In this document: positions 1 through 9,402 of the stretch, piece after piece
How the letters are laid out: each line of letters starts with the position of its first letter
Position numbering within the stretch: the first letter of the stretch is position 1
Assembly: GCF_047654785.1 (NCBI RefSeq)
Contig: NZ_JASGKQ010000001.1
Span: 1-64,000, forward strand
Direction of reading: 5' to 3'
Source of the DNA: Pelomonas sp047654785
GTDB taxonomy: Bacteria; Pseudomonadota; Gammaproteobacteria; Burkholderiales; Burkholderiaceae_C
DNA length: 64,000 nucleotides
Made by a program: the position numbers and the translations under genes
The notes under the pieces: model-generated
What the model saw: only the letters and a program-made list of their open reading frames with translations
Databases searched by the model: none
Told to the model about the DNA's origin: nothing

Positions 1-525
1 CCGCCTGCCCGACGGCCGAGGCTCAACACGCTGGTCAACAACGCCGGCATCTCGCCCAAGGGGCCGGAAGGGTCGCGGCTCGGCGTGCTCGAGTCCGACC
101 GCGACACCTGGAACGCGGTGTTCAGCGTCAACATCTTCGCCGTCGCCCTGCTGGTGCGCGGCCTGATCGACGTGCTGTCGGAGGCACAGGGCGCGGTGGT
201 CAACGTCACCTCCATCGCCGGCTCCCGCGTGCACCCCTACGCCGGCGCCGCCTACGCCTGCTCCAAGGCGGCGCTGCTCACCCTCACCCGCGAGATGGCG
301 GCCGAGTTCGCGCCCCGCAACGTGCGCATCAACGCCATCAGCCCCGGCGAGATCGATACCGCCATCCTCTCCCCCGGCACCGTCGCCTTCGCCGAACGCG
401 AGGTCCCGATGCGCCGCCTCGGACGCCCCGAGGAAGTCGCCGACGCCATCCAATTCCTGTGCGGACCCCAGGCGAGCTACGTCACCGGCTCGGAACTGCA
501 CATCAATGGCGGGCAGCACGTCTGA
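1..525 (+). CDS. SDR family oxidoreductase, 3' part only
   Basis: This is the C-terminal part of a classical short-chain dehydrogenase/reductase that enters from the left edge; the frame is open from base 1, so the Rossmann glycine motif lies outside the window. Visible family marks are the LVNNAG motif near bases 31-48, a catalytic serine in TSIAGS, and the YACSK form of the YxxxK catalytic pair near base 250. The C-terminal INGG motif follows. The substrate cannot be told from the sequence. The gene ends just before a hairpin-rich dispersed repeat that probably terminates it. An internal GTG at 85 could be mistaken for a start but lies after the NNAG motif. Confidence 0.9.
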   Translation, partial: PPARRPRLNTLVNNAGISPKGPEGSRLGVLESDRDTWNAVFSVNIFAVALLVRGLIDVLSEAQGAVVNVTSIAGSRVHPYAGAAYACSKAALLTLTREMAAEFAPRNVRINAISPGEIDTAILSPGTVAFAEREVPMRRLGRPEEVADAIQFLCGPQASYVTGSELHINGGQHV

Positions 526-558
526 GCGTCACGAGGATTTGAGAAAAAAAGAAAGAGT

Positions 559-680
559 GTTCTTTTTTGAAAAAAAGAACCAAAAAACTTTCATTCATTT
601 AAAGTCATACGGCTGCACCACCTGGACTCCAAACGAATGAAGTCTTTTTGCTTCTTTTTCTTCAGAAAAAGAAGACTCTT
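559..680. repeat. 122-bp multi-hairpin dispersed repeat, copy 1
   Basis: The element opens with a TTCTTTTTT/AAAAAAGAA palindrome at 559-580 and closes with a 10-bp perfect hairpin (CTTCTTTTTC, loop TTCA, GAAAAAGAAG) at 651-674. Between them is a longer imperfect inverted repeat with arms starting TCATTC and ending GAATGA. A second copy of the same length and orientation lies at 10,945-11,066 with about nine differences by eye. It sits between convergent genes, so it probably also serves as a bidirectional terminator. Such A/T-rich hairpins between genes are, from memory, common in Acetobacteraceae. Confidence 0.85.
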
Positions 681-698
681 CCTCCCCTCCACCCGCCC

Positions 699-1968
699 TC
701 ACTCCGGCGGGAAGCGCCGCAGGATGTAGAGCATCGTCATCATCCCCGGCAGCGCGCAGGCCATGGCCAGCATGTAGAACACCGGCCAGTCCACCGACGC
801 GGCGATGAAGCCCGAGAAGCCCCCCACCGTGTGGGAGGCGAGGGCGGCGAGCGAGGTGAGCAGGGCGTACTGGGTCGCGGTGAAGGCGGTCGAGCAGAGG
901 CCCGACAGGTAGCTGATGAAGGCGGCGGTCGCGAGGGCCTGCACGAACGCCTCGGTCATGACGGTGGTGAACAGCACCGCGTGGTCGCCGTGGGAGTAGG
1001 CGAGCCACACGTACATGCCCATCGCCCCCATCTGGGCGAGGCCGGTCGAGATCAGCGCGCGGGCCAGCCCGATCCGCGCCACCAGCCAGCCCCCCACGGC
1101 GATGCCGGCCATGGTGCAGGCGAGCGCGGGCACGCCGGTCGCCGCCGCCACCGCGGCGCGGTCGAAGCCGAGGGAGCGGTAGAACGGCGCGAGCATCACC
1201 CCGGCCATCGCCTCGCCGAGATTGAACAGCGCGACATAGGCAAGCACCACCCCCGCCCCCGGCCGGCCGAGGAACTCGCGTAGCGGCTCCAGCACGGCGG
1301 CCTTCACGCGGGCCGCGAGGCCGGTCGCGAAGTCTCGGGCGCGGGACGGTGACGGGCTCGGCGACGGCGAGCGTCACCGGGATGGCGAGGGCGAGCAGGC
1401 AGGCGACGACGAGGAACGACCCCTGCCAGCCGAGCCAGCCCGCCGCCGCGATGACCCCCGCCCCCGACACCAGCATCGCCACCCGGTAGCCCCAGACATA
1501 GGCGGCCAGCGCCGCGCCCTGGAGCCGCTGGGGGAAGGTCTCGATGCGCCAGGCGTCGATGGCGATGTCCTGGCTCGCCGAGAGGAAGGCGACGAGCGCC
1601 GCCGCCGCCATGGTGAGCGAGAGCGGACCGCCCCCGCTGAGGGCGAGCAGCGCCACCGCCCCGGCCAGCACCGGTTGGATCGCCAGCAGCCAGCCGCGCC
1701 GCCGGCCGAACCGGGCGAGGCCGAGGGGCGGCGTCATCTGGTCGAGCAGCGGCGCCCACAGGAACTTCAGCGTATAGGCGAGGCCGATATTGGCGGTGAG
1801 GCCGATGGCGGCGAGCGAAATCTCGCGCTCGGACAGCCACTGCCGCAGCGTGAACCCCGACAGCGACAACGGCAGGCCGGCGGCGAACCCGAACGCCATC
1901 ATGTACCACAACCGGCGGTCCGACAGGAGGACGCGGGCGGGTCCTGGCGCGGCGACGGCATTCGACAT
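699..1968 (-). pseudogene. AmpG-like (PAT family) MFS transporter, frameshifted
   Basis: A polytopic inner-membrane transporter of the AmpG/PAT branch of the major facilitator superfamily, whose best-known members import anhydromuropeptides. The N-terminal frame starts at ATG 1968 (MSNAVAAPG), with the family-typical FLWAPLLDQ and GRRRGWLL stretches; the C-terminal frame ends at 699. The reading frame changes between about 1,330 and 1,350, after AVAEPVTVP and before RDFATGLAARVK. Removing one base gives an uninterrupted 422-codon protein of normal family length. Because neighbouring genes show the same kind of single-base insertion, a sequence error is more likely than a true pseudogene. The substrate is not determined. 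Confidence 0.8.
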
Positions 1969-2151
1969 GCGGCATCCTCTGCGGCGAGAGCCCACCCCTC
2001 CTGCGGCGCCGCGCCGCGCCGCGTCAACCGCGGAATGGCCTCCGCCCCGCCCCTGCCTTCATCCCCGCCCCTGGCAAGCCTCCCCCCCACGCCCCCGACA
2101 AGGACCACCGGACCGTCTCCTCGACGCGGCGGCGTGCTGCCCGGCCGGCTC

Positions 2152-2259
2152 AACGGCCCGATCCTCTACCGGATCGAGCAGGATATCCCGCTCTGGGGAC
2201 GGCGCGACCTGCGCCGCAAGGTCGGCAGCGCCGAGGCGCTCGGCATGCGGGCGCGCCGC
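2152..2259 (+). pseudogene. possible outer-membrane efflux protein fragment
   Basis: A stretch of about 36 codons in the frame of the CusA remnant that follows. It contains RIEQDIPLWGRRDLRR, which resembles the IxQxIPxxGxxxL segment near the N-terminus of cation-efflux outer-membrane factors. No other part of such a protein is visible. If correct, a metal-efflux cluster collapsed here by deletion and left an outer-membrane-factor piece abutting the end of the pump gene. The match is short and could be chance. Confidence 0.3.
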
Positions 2260-2556
2260 CGCGACGGACGGGCCATGACACGGGCCGATGTCCACGCCGC
2301 CATCATGGACGGCGCGGTGGAACGGGTGCGACCGAAAATGATGACGGTCACCGCCATCACCGCCGGATTGCTGCCGATCCTGTGGAGCACCGGCACGGGA
2401 TCGGAAGTGATGCGGCGCATCGCCGTGCCGATGATCGGCGGCATGGCCTCGTCCACCGTGCTGACACTGGCGGTCATCCCGGTGCTGTACGCCCTGCTCA
2501 AGGATCGTGAACTGAGCAGGGGGAAACGAAAGGACACCGTTCTGGCGGAGGGATAG
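2260..2556 (+). pseudogene. C-terminal remnant of a CusA/CzcA-type RND metal pump
   Basis: About 98 codons correspond to the last transmembrane part of a heavy-metal RND efflux pump. Recognisable family segments are DGAVERVRPKMMTVTAI, LPILWSTGTGSEVM and PMIGGMASSTVLTL, ending in IPVLYALLK. Full pumps have about 1,050 residues, so more than 90 percent of the gene is missing, and no pump sequence lies upstream in any frame. An ATG at 2275 could start a short protein but it would lack every functional domain. I read this as a deletion relic. Confidence 0.85.
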
Positions 2557-2593
2557 CGGGGCGGAGTCCCGGTCGGCGGGAAGACAGGGAAAA

Positions 2594-2621
2594 GTCTTCT
2601 TTTTCTGAAGAAAAAGAAGCA
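2594..2621. terminator. bidirectional hairpin, short form of the dispersed repeat
   Basis: A perfect 10-bp hairpin (CTTCTTTTTC, loop TGAA, GAAAAAGAAG) at 2596-2619 with flanking A and T runs. It is the reverse complement of the closing hairpin of the 122-bp repeat and lies between the convergent CusA remnant and the outer-membrane-factor gene. Confidence 0.75.
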
Positions 2622-2665
2622 AAACAGTCATGGAAAGCTGTTGCGCCCGGACCTGGAAACCGCCC

Positions 2666-4201
2666 TCACCTCCCCATCCACGGCGCGGGAGCCTCGCGGG
2701 AGGTCATGTCGCCGAGCACGAAGGCGAGGTTGGCGGCCGCGACCAGGGAGGCCGCGTGCGCGTCCGCCTGTGCCTGCCGCGCGGTGAGGAGGGCGCTGTC
2801 GGCGGCGGTCGCGGCGGTGAGGGTGCCGACCCCGGATGTGTAGGCGTCGAGCGCCGCGTCATAGGTCACGGCGGCCGCCTTGACGAGGGCGGTCGCGGCG
2901 GTGTGGGCGGCGAGCGCCGAGCGCAACGTGTTCGCGCCGACGACGATCTCGCGCGCCGCCGTGTCGCGCACCTTGTCGAGGGTGGCCTCGCTCGCCGCCG
3001 CGAGTGATTCCGCGGTCCTGAGCCGCGCCGCCCGCAATCCGCCGTCGTAGAGCGGCACGGTCGCGCCGACCAGCACGCCGGCCGCCGAGGATTGCTGGCC
3101 GATGGTGGGCAGTCCCCCGGCGCTGAAATTGGTGTTGCCGCCCACCGCCACGGCGCTGAGAAACACCTTCGGCAGGAACTCGGCCTGCGCCGCGAAGATG
3201 CCGGCCTGGCTCGCCTTCAGGGCCGAGAAGCTCGCGAGCACATCGGGACGCTGGGCCAGCGCGGCGGTGATCAGCGCCTCGGTCGGCACGGCCACGGTGT
3301 CCGGCAACGGGCGTCCGCTCGCCTCGCGTATCTTGATCGTGGTCACCGGCGAGACCCCCATGGCGGCGAGGAGCGCCTGATAGGCATCGTGCCCGGCGCC
3401 CTGGGCCTGCACCAGGGCGAAACGAGCCTGCGCCACCTGCTGGTTGGCCTGGGCCAGTTCCACGGTGGTGCCGAGACCCTTGCGCATCCGCTCCTCGGCC
3501 GCGTCCTGGATCCTGCGGCTGTTGGCCAGGGCCTGCGCGGCGATGCGCTCGCGGCTGAGCGCCGCGCCGTGGAGGGCATAGGTCCGCGTCACGTCGAAGA
3601 TGATTTTCTGATGCGCGGCGTTGAAGAGAATGTTCGCGGCCGTCGCGTTGTGCTGGGCCGCCGCGTGCAGCGCGCCGCGCTGGCCGAAATCGAACACCAG
3701 CCATTGCAGCGCCACCTGCGGGGAGATGCCCTCCAGGTCCGAGTCCACCTTGTTGATGGTGCCGATGGGCAGCGGCAGGGAGTTGGTGATTTTCTGATGC
3801 CCGCCGATCACGCTCGCCGAGATGAACGGCAGGTAGGTCGCCTCGACCATGCCGGCGGCGAGCGCCGCCTGGCGCGCCTGCTGCCAGGCGACACGGGTGA
3901 GCGGGTTGTTGGTCTGGGCGATGTCGATCAGTTCGGGAAGGCTGTAGGCCTTGTCACGCACGATGCCCGGCGTCGGGATCAGCACCGCGACCGCGCGATC
4001 GGCCGGCACCCGGAACCCGGGCGCGGCGGCGGTCCCTCCGGCCTCCGTGGCCGGCACCCAGGGGGTGGATGGGCTCTGGGGGGCGCTGTCGAGCGCGCTG
4101 AGCGCGCAGGCCGACAGCGCGGCGCAGGCCAGCGCGAACGCGCCGCCCCGCGCGAGGGAACGGGCGGCCCGCGCGCGGGGAGACACACGGCGGGCCGTCA
4201 T
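2666..4201 (-). CDS. TolC/NodT-family outer membrane efflux lipoprotein
   Basis: A 511-residue outer-membrane factor, the exit duct of a tripartite efflux system. The N-terminus has a positively charged stretch and an LSAC lipobox with Cys32, so it is predicted to be a lipoprotein. Two long helical repeats follow (LPELIDIAQTNNPLTRVAW early, ALAQRPDVLASFSALKASQ in the second half), typical of the family. Its ATG overlaps the stop of the FUSC pump gene by the 4-bp ATGA (4198-4201), so it is the last gene of the DUF1656-adaptor-pump-duct operon and most likely works with those proteins. The natural substrate is unknown; related systems export aromatic acids. Confidence 0.9.
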   Translation of the reverse strand: MTARRVSPRARAARSLARGGAFALACAALSACALSALDSAPQSPSTPWVPATEAGGTAAAPGFRVPADRAVAVLIPTPGIVRDKAYSLPELIDIAQTNNPLTRVAWQQARQAALAAGMVEATYLPFISASVIGGHQKITNSLPLPIGTINKVDSDLEGISPQVALQWLVFDFGQRGALHAAAQHNATAANILFNAAHQKIIFDVTRTYALHGAALSRERIAAQALANSRRIQDAAEERMRKGLGTTVELAQANQQVAQARFALVQAQGAGHDAYQALLAAMGVSPVTTIKIREASGRPLPDTVAVPTEALITAALAQRPDVLASFSALKASQAGIFAAQAEFLPKVFLSAVAVGGNTNFSAGGLPTIGQQSSAAGVLVGATVPLYDGGLRAARLRTAESLAAASEATLDKVRDTAAREIVVGANTLRSALAAHTAATALVKAAAVTYDAALDAYTSGVGTLTAATAADSALLTARQAQADAHAASLVAAANLAFVLGDMTSREAPAPWMGR

Positions 4202-6149
4202 GACCGCCCCGCCGCCAGGCGCTCAAGACGGCGCAGACGCGCGGCAAGGCCGCTGTCCGCCGCGTCCGCCCCCTCGCCATCCGCCCCCTCGCCATCCGCC
4301 CCCCCGCCATCCGCCCCCTCGCCATCAGCGTTGGCGGGAGGGGCCGGGGCGCCCGCCGGCCGGCCGGTCATCCGCCCGGCGAGGCGCGCGAGGCGCTCCG
4401 CCATGTCCTGCGTCCGCTCCTGGGAGACCATCAGCGCCGGCGGCATCGCCCGCGTCTCGGCGACGAGCGCCTCAAGCCGGACGATGCCGCGGGGGGACAG
4501 GCGCGACGCGGCCGGCTCGAGGGGCAGGACCCGCAACTGCTCGCGGGCGGTGGCCATCTCCGTCTCCACCACGGCCGCCTCGCCGATGGCCATGACGCGC
4601 GCGGAGGGCTCGAGCCGCGCCAGCCGCGCCAGGGCCGCGAGCGCGCGGGACAGGCGCTCGCGCACATCGACGACGACGCTCTTTGGCCAGATGCCGGTGA
4701 AGATCAGATAGACCACCAGATTGCCGAGCAGGATGCCGATCACTCGATCCCGCCCCGAATCCATGCTCAGGCTGCGCGAGAAGCCGTGGAGAATGGTGAG
4801 GAGGAAGGCGAGCCCGATCTGAACCCCGGCATAGGAGATGCGCGCGTTGCCCGAGGATACCCACGCCGCCGGCAGGATCCCGGCGAACACCAGCACCATG
4901 AGCCCGCCCACCGAGTCGAGATGTGGAATGACGAACAGGATCGGCGAGGATCCCCATCGCCGCGCCGACAAGGCAGCCGCAGATGCGCAATACCAGCTTG
5001 TGCACCGTCTCCCCGGTGGTGCCGAGGGCGGCGACGTAGCAGGTGATCATGGCGGTATGGATCCCCTGCCAGCCGATCAGCGAATAGATGAGGTAGCAGA
5101 TCACCGCCGCGGCCGTCGTCTTCAGCGCGTAGCGTTGGTAATCGGGGTTGGTGAGGGCGTCGGCGGCGAGGAACGGCCGCGCCGCCGGCCTGGCGTCGGT
5201 GCCTCCATCAAGGCGCGCGAGACCGGCCAGCGCCGCGTGCGCGGCATCGAGCGCCGCGATGCCGGACGGCGGCGGGGGCGGAGAGGCGGCGGGCCGCCGC
5301 CCGGTGGCCACGGCGGCGGCGGCGGCGCGGCACTGGCGCGCGAGCGCCGCGCGGACCTCCTCCGTCACCTCGCCCGGCAGGGCGGCGATGGCGAGGAGCA
5401 GGCGATAGCTCGTCGCGGCGGCGCCGTTGAGCCAGGTCACGCGGGCGCGCGGCGCGGTGTGGAAGAGGCGCGCGAGCGTCACCTGCTTGTCGCTGTCCGC
5501 CGTGCCCTCGGCGAGCCGGTCGGCGAGGCTCCCCCGGGTGGGCAAGGATGCCCTCCAGCGCCTCGGCGCCGGCCGCGAGGCGACCCGCGATGGTGTCGCG
5601 GAGCAGGCGGTGCGGCCCGGTGCCGAGCAGCAGGTTGAAGACGATCATCAGCGCCATGGGCATGGACGTCATCTGCCACGCATAGAGCAGGCCCCGCGTC
5701 ACCACCTCGCCCGCCGGCACGTCGTCCACCAGCGTCAGAATGAAGGCGATCACCAGCGCGATGATCGAGCCGATCTCGCCGAGCTGGGAGGCGGCGCCGA
5801 GGAAGACGAAAGCGAAGGAGGTCGCCGCGATCACCGCGATGCGGAGCAGGGGGTCGTCGGCGGTGACCTGGATCACCGGCGCGAGGGCCAGCACCACGAT
5901 GCTGGCCAGCACGATGAGGCCAATGGCCTGGCCCACGCATTCCGCGCCGTCGGGCCGGGCGAGGAAGATCACAAGGTAGCAGCCGATCGCCGCTTCGGGA
6001 ACCTTGTAGAGCATGGCGGCGCCCGCCACGAGCATGCACAGCAGGGCCACCCGCCAGGTCATGGCGAGGCGCCCCGGAAAGGGCATCAGGTCGGCCCGGA
6101 CCTGCCGGATGGCCCACAGCCAGAGCGGAAGCTCAGCAGCGTGTGCCAC
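4198..6149 (-). pseudogene. FUSC-family (AaeB-like) efflux pump, two frameshifts
   Basis: Inner-membrane pump of the fusaric-acid-resistance/AaeB family, read in three successive frames. Piece one starts at GTG 6149, overlapping the adaptor gene by 17 bp, and has the first membrane block (IGCYLVIFLARPDGAE, QLGEIGSIIALVIAF). Piece two carries the second block (PDYQRYALKTTAAAVICYL, GIHTAMITCYVAALG). Piece three continues with ILFVIPHLDSVGGLMVLVFAG. The frame changes at a run of five C near 5531-5535 and near 4,939-4,945. Removing one base at each gives a continuous protein of about 649 residues, the usual family length. I take both as sequence errors. The C-terminal tail carries tandem GEGAD-like repeats. 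Confidence 0.85.
4267..4326 (-). repeat. four tandem 15-bp units in the pump C-terminus
   Basis: Four head-to-tail copies of a CGCCCCCTCGCCATC unit, with one base differing in the third copy. They keep the reading frame and encode repeated DGEGA-type pentapeptides near the C-terminus of the FUSC pump. This short acidic tail is probably length-variable by slippage and is unlikely to matter for transport. Confidence 0.85.
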
Positions 6150-7183
6150 GATGCACGGTCGCAGTGGCCGACGCGCCGATCCGCATCAGGTCATCCGGTG
6201 GGTCGATGAGGTGGATGCGGACGGGAAAGCGCTGCGCCACGCGCACCCAGTCGAGGGATTTGGGCACAATCGGCATGCCGCGCGGCAAGGTGATCGCCAC
6301 GTCGGACATGACCCCCCAGCCGATGCCCTCCACCCGCCCCCGGATCGGCAGGACGCGGTCGGCGAGCACGTAGACGGTGGCGCAGTTGCCCACGGCGATG
6401 CCCGGCAGCTCGGTCTCCACGAAGGCGGCGGAGGCGAACCACGCGCCCGTATCGATCAGGGTGAAAATCGACTGTCCCGGCAGGACGTATTCCCCCGCCG
6501 CCGTCGACAGGCCCACCACCTTGCCGTCGAACGGCGCGCGGAAGGTGGTCTCGGCGAGGGCGCGCTCGGCGAGGGCGAGGGCGGCGCGGCGCGCCTCCAC
6601 CAGGGCGGCGGCGGCGGCGGCGTCGCTCACCAGCACCCGGGCGGCCTCCTCCTGCAGGAGGGCCTGCCGCAGGCTCACCTCCGCGTCGCGTCGCGCCGTC
6701 GCGGCATCGTCGACCTGCTGGGCACTGACATAGCCCTTGGGCCTCAGCGCCTCCAGCCGGGCGAGGGTTTTCACCGCGAGGTCCTGGTTGGCGCGGGCGC
6801 GGCTGACCTGCTCGCGGGCGATGACGGCGTTGGAACGCTCGGCGGCGATCGTGCGCTCACGGTCGCTCAGGGCGGCCTCCGCGATCCGCAGGTCGGCCCT
6901 CGCCTGCTCGACCTGCAACCGGTAGGTGAGCGGATCGAGCGCGAACAGCGTCTCGCCCTGGCGCACCGTGCCGTTCTCCACGACGCCGAAGGAGGCGATG
7001 CGACCGGGCACCGCGGCGGCGATGTTCACCACATCCGCGGTGAGGACCGCGTCCTGGGAGAGCGGATTGAGCTCGGCGGTGCGCACATAGCGCCAGCCGA
7101 AGACGGCCACCGCGGCCACCGCGAGGAGGCTGACCGCGATCGCGAGCCCGCGTCGCGCGGGAGGGGGGGGGCTCGTCGTCCAC
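6133..7183 (-). CDS. HlyD/EmrA-type membrane fusion adaptor protein
   Basis: Periplasmic adaptor linking the FUSC pump to the outer-membrane duct. It has one N-terminal membrane anchor (AIAVSLLAVAAVAVFGW), a barrel-lipoyl segment (AAVPGRIASFGVVENGTVRQGETL), a long helical hairpin, and a second lipoyl half (FRAPFDGKVVGLSTAAGEYVLPGQ). The likely start is GTG 7183, four bases after the DUF1656 stop. From it the frame meets a run of nine C on the coding strand (about 7162-7170); with eight C the protein reads on for 349 residues. The main frame can otherwise be extended to 7245, inside the upstream gene, which is less plausible. I therefore suspect a homopolymer error here too. Confidence 0.85.
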
Positions 7184-7186
7184 GCG

Positions 7187-7399
7187 CTACCGCCCGAAGC
7201 CGAGGAGGGAGACCAGGAAGCCGATGGCGGCGGCGAGGCACACATAGACCGGCAGGCGGAGCGACAGCGCGTCGTCGATCCCCACGCGGATGAACACCAC
7301 CCTCATGAGGATGGCGCCAAGAACCCCCGCGCCCGCGCAGGCCAGCCAGGAGGGGAAATAGGCGCCGAAGAGGGGAATGGCGGGCGCCCCGGCCGACAT
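7187..7399 (-). CDS. DUF1656 (AaeX-like) small membrane protein
   Basis: A 70-residue protein with two predicted membrane helices (about residues 17-35 and 49-66), matching the DUF1656/AaeX family that precedes HlyD and FUSC genes in efflux operons. ATG 7399 (MSAGAPAIPLFGAYFP) is chosen because the IPLFGAYFP segment opens family members; upstream sequence in the same frame looks non-coding. It is the first gene of the four-gene efflux operon. Its exact role in the complex is not established. Confidence 0.85.
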   Translation of the reverse strand: MSAGAPAIPLFGAYFPSWLACAGAGVLGAILMRVVFIRVGIDDALSLRLPVYVCLAAAIGFLVSLLGFGR

Positions 7400-7801
7400 G
7401 CAGCCAGGCAGACAGGCGGTGGCGGCAGCCAGCCCCACCTTGCCGGGCGCTCCCCCCGGCACGCCCCGGCGCGCCACCTCAACCAGCGCCCCTGGGATGG
7501 CACGAGGGAACAACACCCGACGCCTCCATCTGAGCCTGTGCCCCCATGACGTGAGGACCAAAATATCCAGGCGCTCTTAACCAGGCAACAAACACCGTGC
7601 AATCCGCATTCAATAAAAGTGCTCAATTTTTATAGTTACTGAAAGGCACTCCAGAGTGGTAACCTGAGACGGACATGGCCTCGCTCTGCCCATTTACACC
7701 ATTGATTTTATTATAAAATTTTTGAAACCACCTATCTCGGACCACCACTCTCAGAAAAATTTGCTCTGAGAGAAACGATCTGTTACCTTCGATGATCCTT
7801 A
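7400..7801. other. intergenic region, AT-rich in its right part, with a hairpin
   Basis: No gene is visible. The part from about 7,600 to 7,800 is much more AT-rich than its surroundings and includes a minus-strand TATAAT (7710-7715) that could be the -10 box of the efflux operon; no convincing -35 box is seen. A 7-bp hairpin (CTCTCAG/CTGAGAG, 7748-7772) may be an operator or terminator. Its right edge is the TTA target duplication of the miniature element. Confidence 0.5.
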
Positions 7802-7944
7802 GTGTCCGTTTGAAAATTTACTCCAATGGCGTTGCAGGCTTGTGATCAAGCTACAATGAATGGCTGAAAACCGCCGCTCCAACCTCCAGGCGCCACAAGG
7901 ACAAGGCCTGATCCACGCTATCCAATGAGTTTTCAAACGGGCAC
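7802..7944. mobile_element. 143-bp MITE, IS5/IS1031-like termini
   Basis: The element is bounded by 15-bp terminal inverted repeats, GTGTCCGTTTGAAAA on the left (7802-7816) and GTGCCCGTTTGAAAA on the complementary strand at the right (7930-7944), with one mismatch. It is flanked by identical TTA direct repeats (7799-7801 and 7945-7947). A three-base TNA target duplication is typical of the IS1031 group of the IS5 family, first known from Acetobacter. The 113-bp interior has no transposase frame, so it would be a non-autonomous miniature element mobilised in trans. Confidence 0.8.
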
Positions 7945-8133
7945 TTAAACCGTACGGTCGCGCGTGCCAACGTGCAATCAGAACATTGACCGGTCGAACC
8001 AACACGGTGTCCCCAGCCACCTTCCCTGGCCAGGGCCAGATCTCGGAGTCATTTGAAGTGAAACATCCGCTGCCGCCGCCCCACGGAATGCGGCAAGCCT
8101 CCCCTCCCCGCATGACCGGAAAGCACGCCTGAC

Positions 8134-9244
8134 ATGTGCACCTCCCTGATCTATCGCGACGCCGCCGGTAAACCCTATTTCGGCCGGACCCTTGAGCTCA
8201 CCACCACCCTGCCCTACCAGGTGACCTACTTCCCGGCCGGGTTCGCCGTCACCTCCGAGATCGCGGGGCATCCGCCACTGGCGTATCGGGGGCGCCATCC
8301 CATCCTCGCGGTGACCACGCCCACCCACCTGCCGACGGCGCAGGCCCCCATTGAAGTGGCCGATCTGAAGGTACTTGAGGGAATGAACGACCAGGGGCTG
8401 ACCTTCAGCCTGCTGTCCTACCCCGCGGCGGCAGGCCGGCAGGCAGCGGTGCCGGCGACGCAGCAGGTGCTCTCCGCCTCCGATCTCGGCACCTGGATCC
8501 TCGGGCAATTCGGCACGGTGGCCGAGGTGAAGGCGGCGCTGGCCACGCAGCCGGTGGCGCTGGTGCCGCTGCCCCTCCTCGGCGGCGTGGAATCCCCCTT
8601 CCACTACGTGGCGCATGACACGGCGGGGAAGGCGCTCGTCATCGAATTCCACCAGGGCCAGATGAACGTGTATGACAACCCCGTCGGGGTGATGACGAAC
8701 GGTCCGCAATTCCCCTGGCACCTGACCAACCTGGACAACTACACCTTCCTCAGCAACGTCGATAAATCAACCGCCACTTTCGGAAGCTACACGGCGACAC
8801 AGCCGGATTTCGGAATCGCCACGGCCGGGCTGCCCGCCTCCAGCACCTCGGTCGGCCGGTTCGTGCGCGCCACGTACCTACGCGCAGTACACCGAGAAGG
8901 CCGCCTCGCCCGACCTCGCCGTGCTGGCGCTCGCCCACATCATGAACACGTTCGACCGGCCGCGCGGCGCGAGCATCGCCTCCCCGCAGAGCGGCGCCCT
9001 GGAGGTGAAGGGACTGGAGGACCAGGGCGACCAACCCTACCAGACCGAATTCACCAACTGGACAAGCCTGTCCGACCTCGACCGCAAGCTGTTCTTCCTG
9101 CGCGACTACAACGGCCTCAACTTCACATCCTTCGACCTCACCGCCCTGACCGACGTGCCGGACCCCAGGGTGCTCGCGTTCACGCACCTGCCCCACGGCG
9201 CAGCGGACGCAACGCAGCAACTGAAGGATGCGCGCCCCGTCTAG
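8134..9244 (+). pseudogene. choloylglycine hydrolase-family amidase, frameshifted
   Basis: An N-terminal-nucleophile hydrolase of the bile-salt-hydrolase/penicillin-acylase group, which cleaves linear amides with a cysteine exposed after removal of Met1. MCTS at the start supplies Cys2, and GVMTNGPQFPWHLTNLDNY carries the conserved asparagine region. The frame breaks at 8877-8878, where one extra C turns ATYYAQYTEKA into ATYLRAV. Deleting it yields an uninterrupted 369-residue protein of normal length ending at 9244. There is no signal peptide, so it should be cytoplasmic. In environmental bacteria members often act on N-acyl amides such as acyl-homoserine lactones; the substrate here is unknown. 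A sequencing error is the likely cause of the break. Confidence 0.85.
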
Positions 9245-9332
9245 AGGCTTTCAGGCTGACCGGAACCGAAGGCAGGACAGTGCCGATTCCCCTGCCTGCC
9301 TTGCCTTTGGCAACGGGCGGCCAGAATGAAGG

Positions 9333-9372
9333 AAGAGTTTTTTTCTTCAGAAAATGAAGAACTTCTTCCTTC
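9333..9372. terminator. degenerate copy of the A/T hairpin between convergent genes
   Basis: A CTTC...GAAG hairpin at 9344-9358 with flanking T and A runs lies between the convergent amidase and SH3 genes. It is a decayed relative of the closing hairpin of the 122-bp repeat and probably acts as a terminator in both directions. Confidence 0.5.
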
Positions 9373-9402
9373 CTCCCACCCAGCCAACGCCGCGGCCTCC
9401 CC

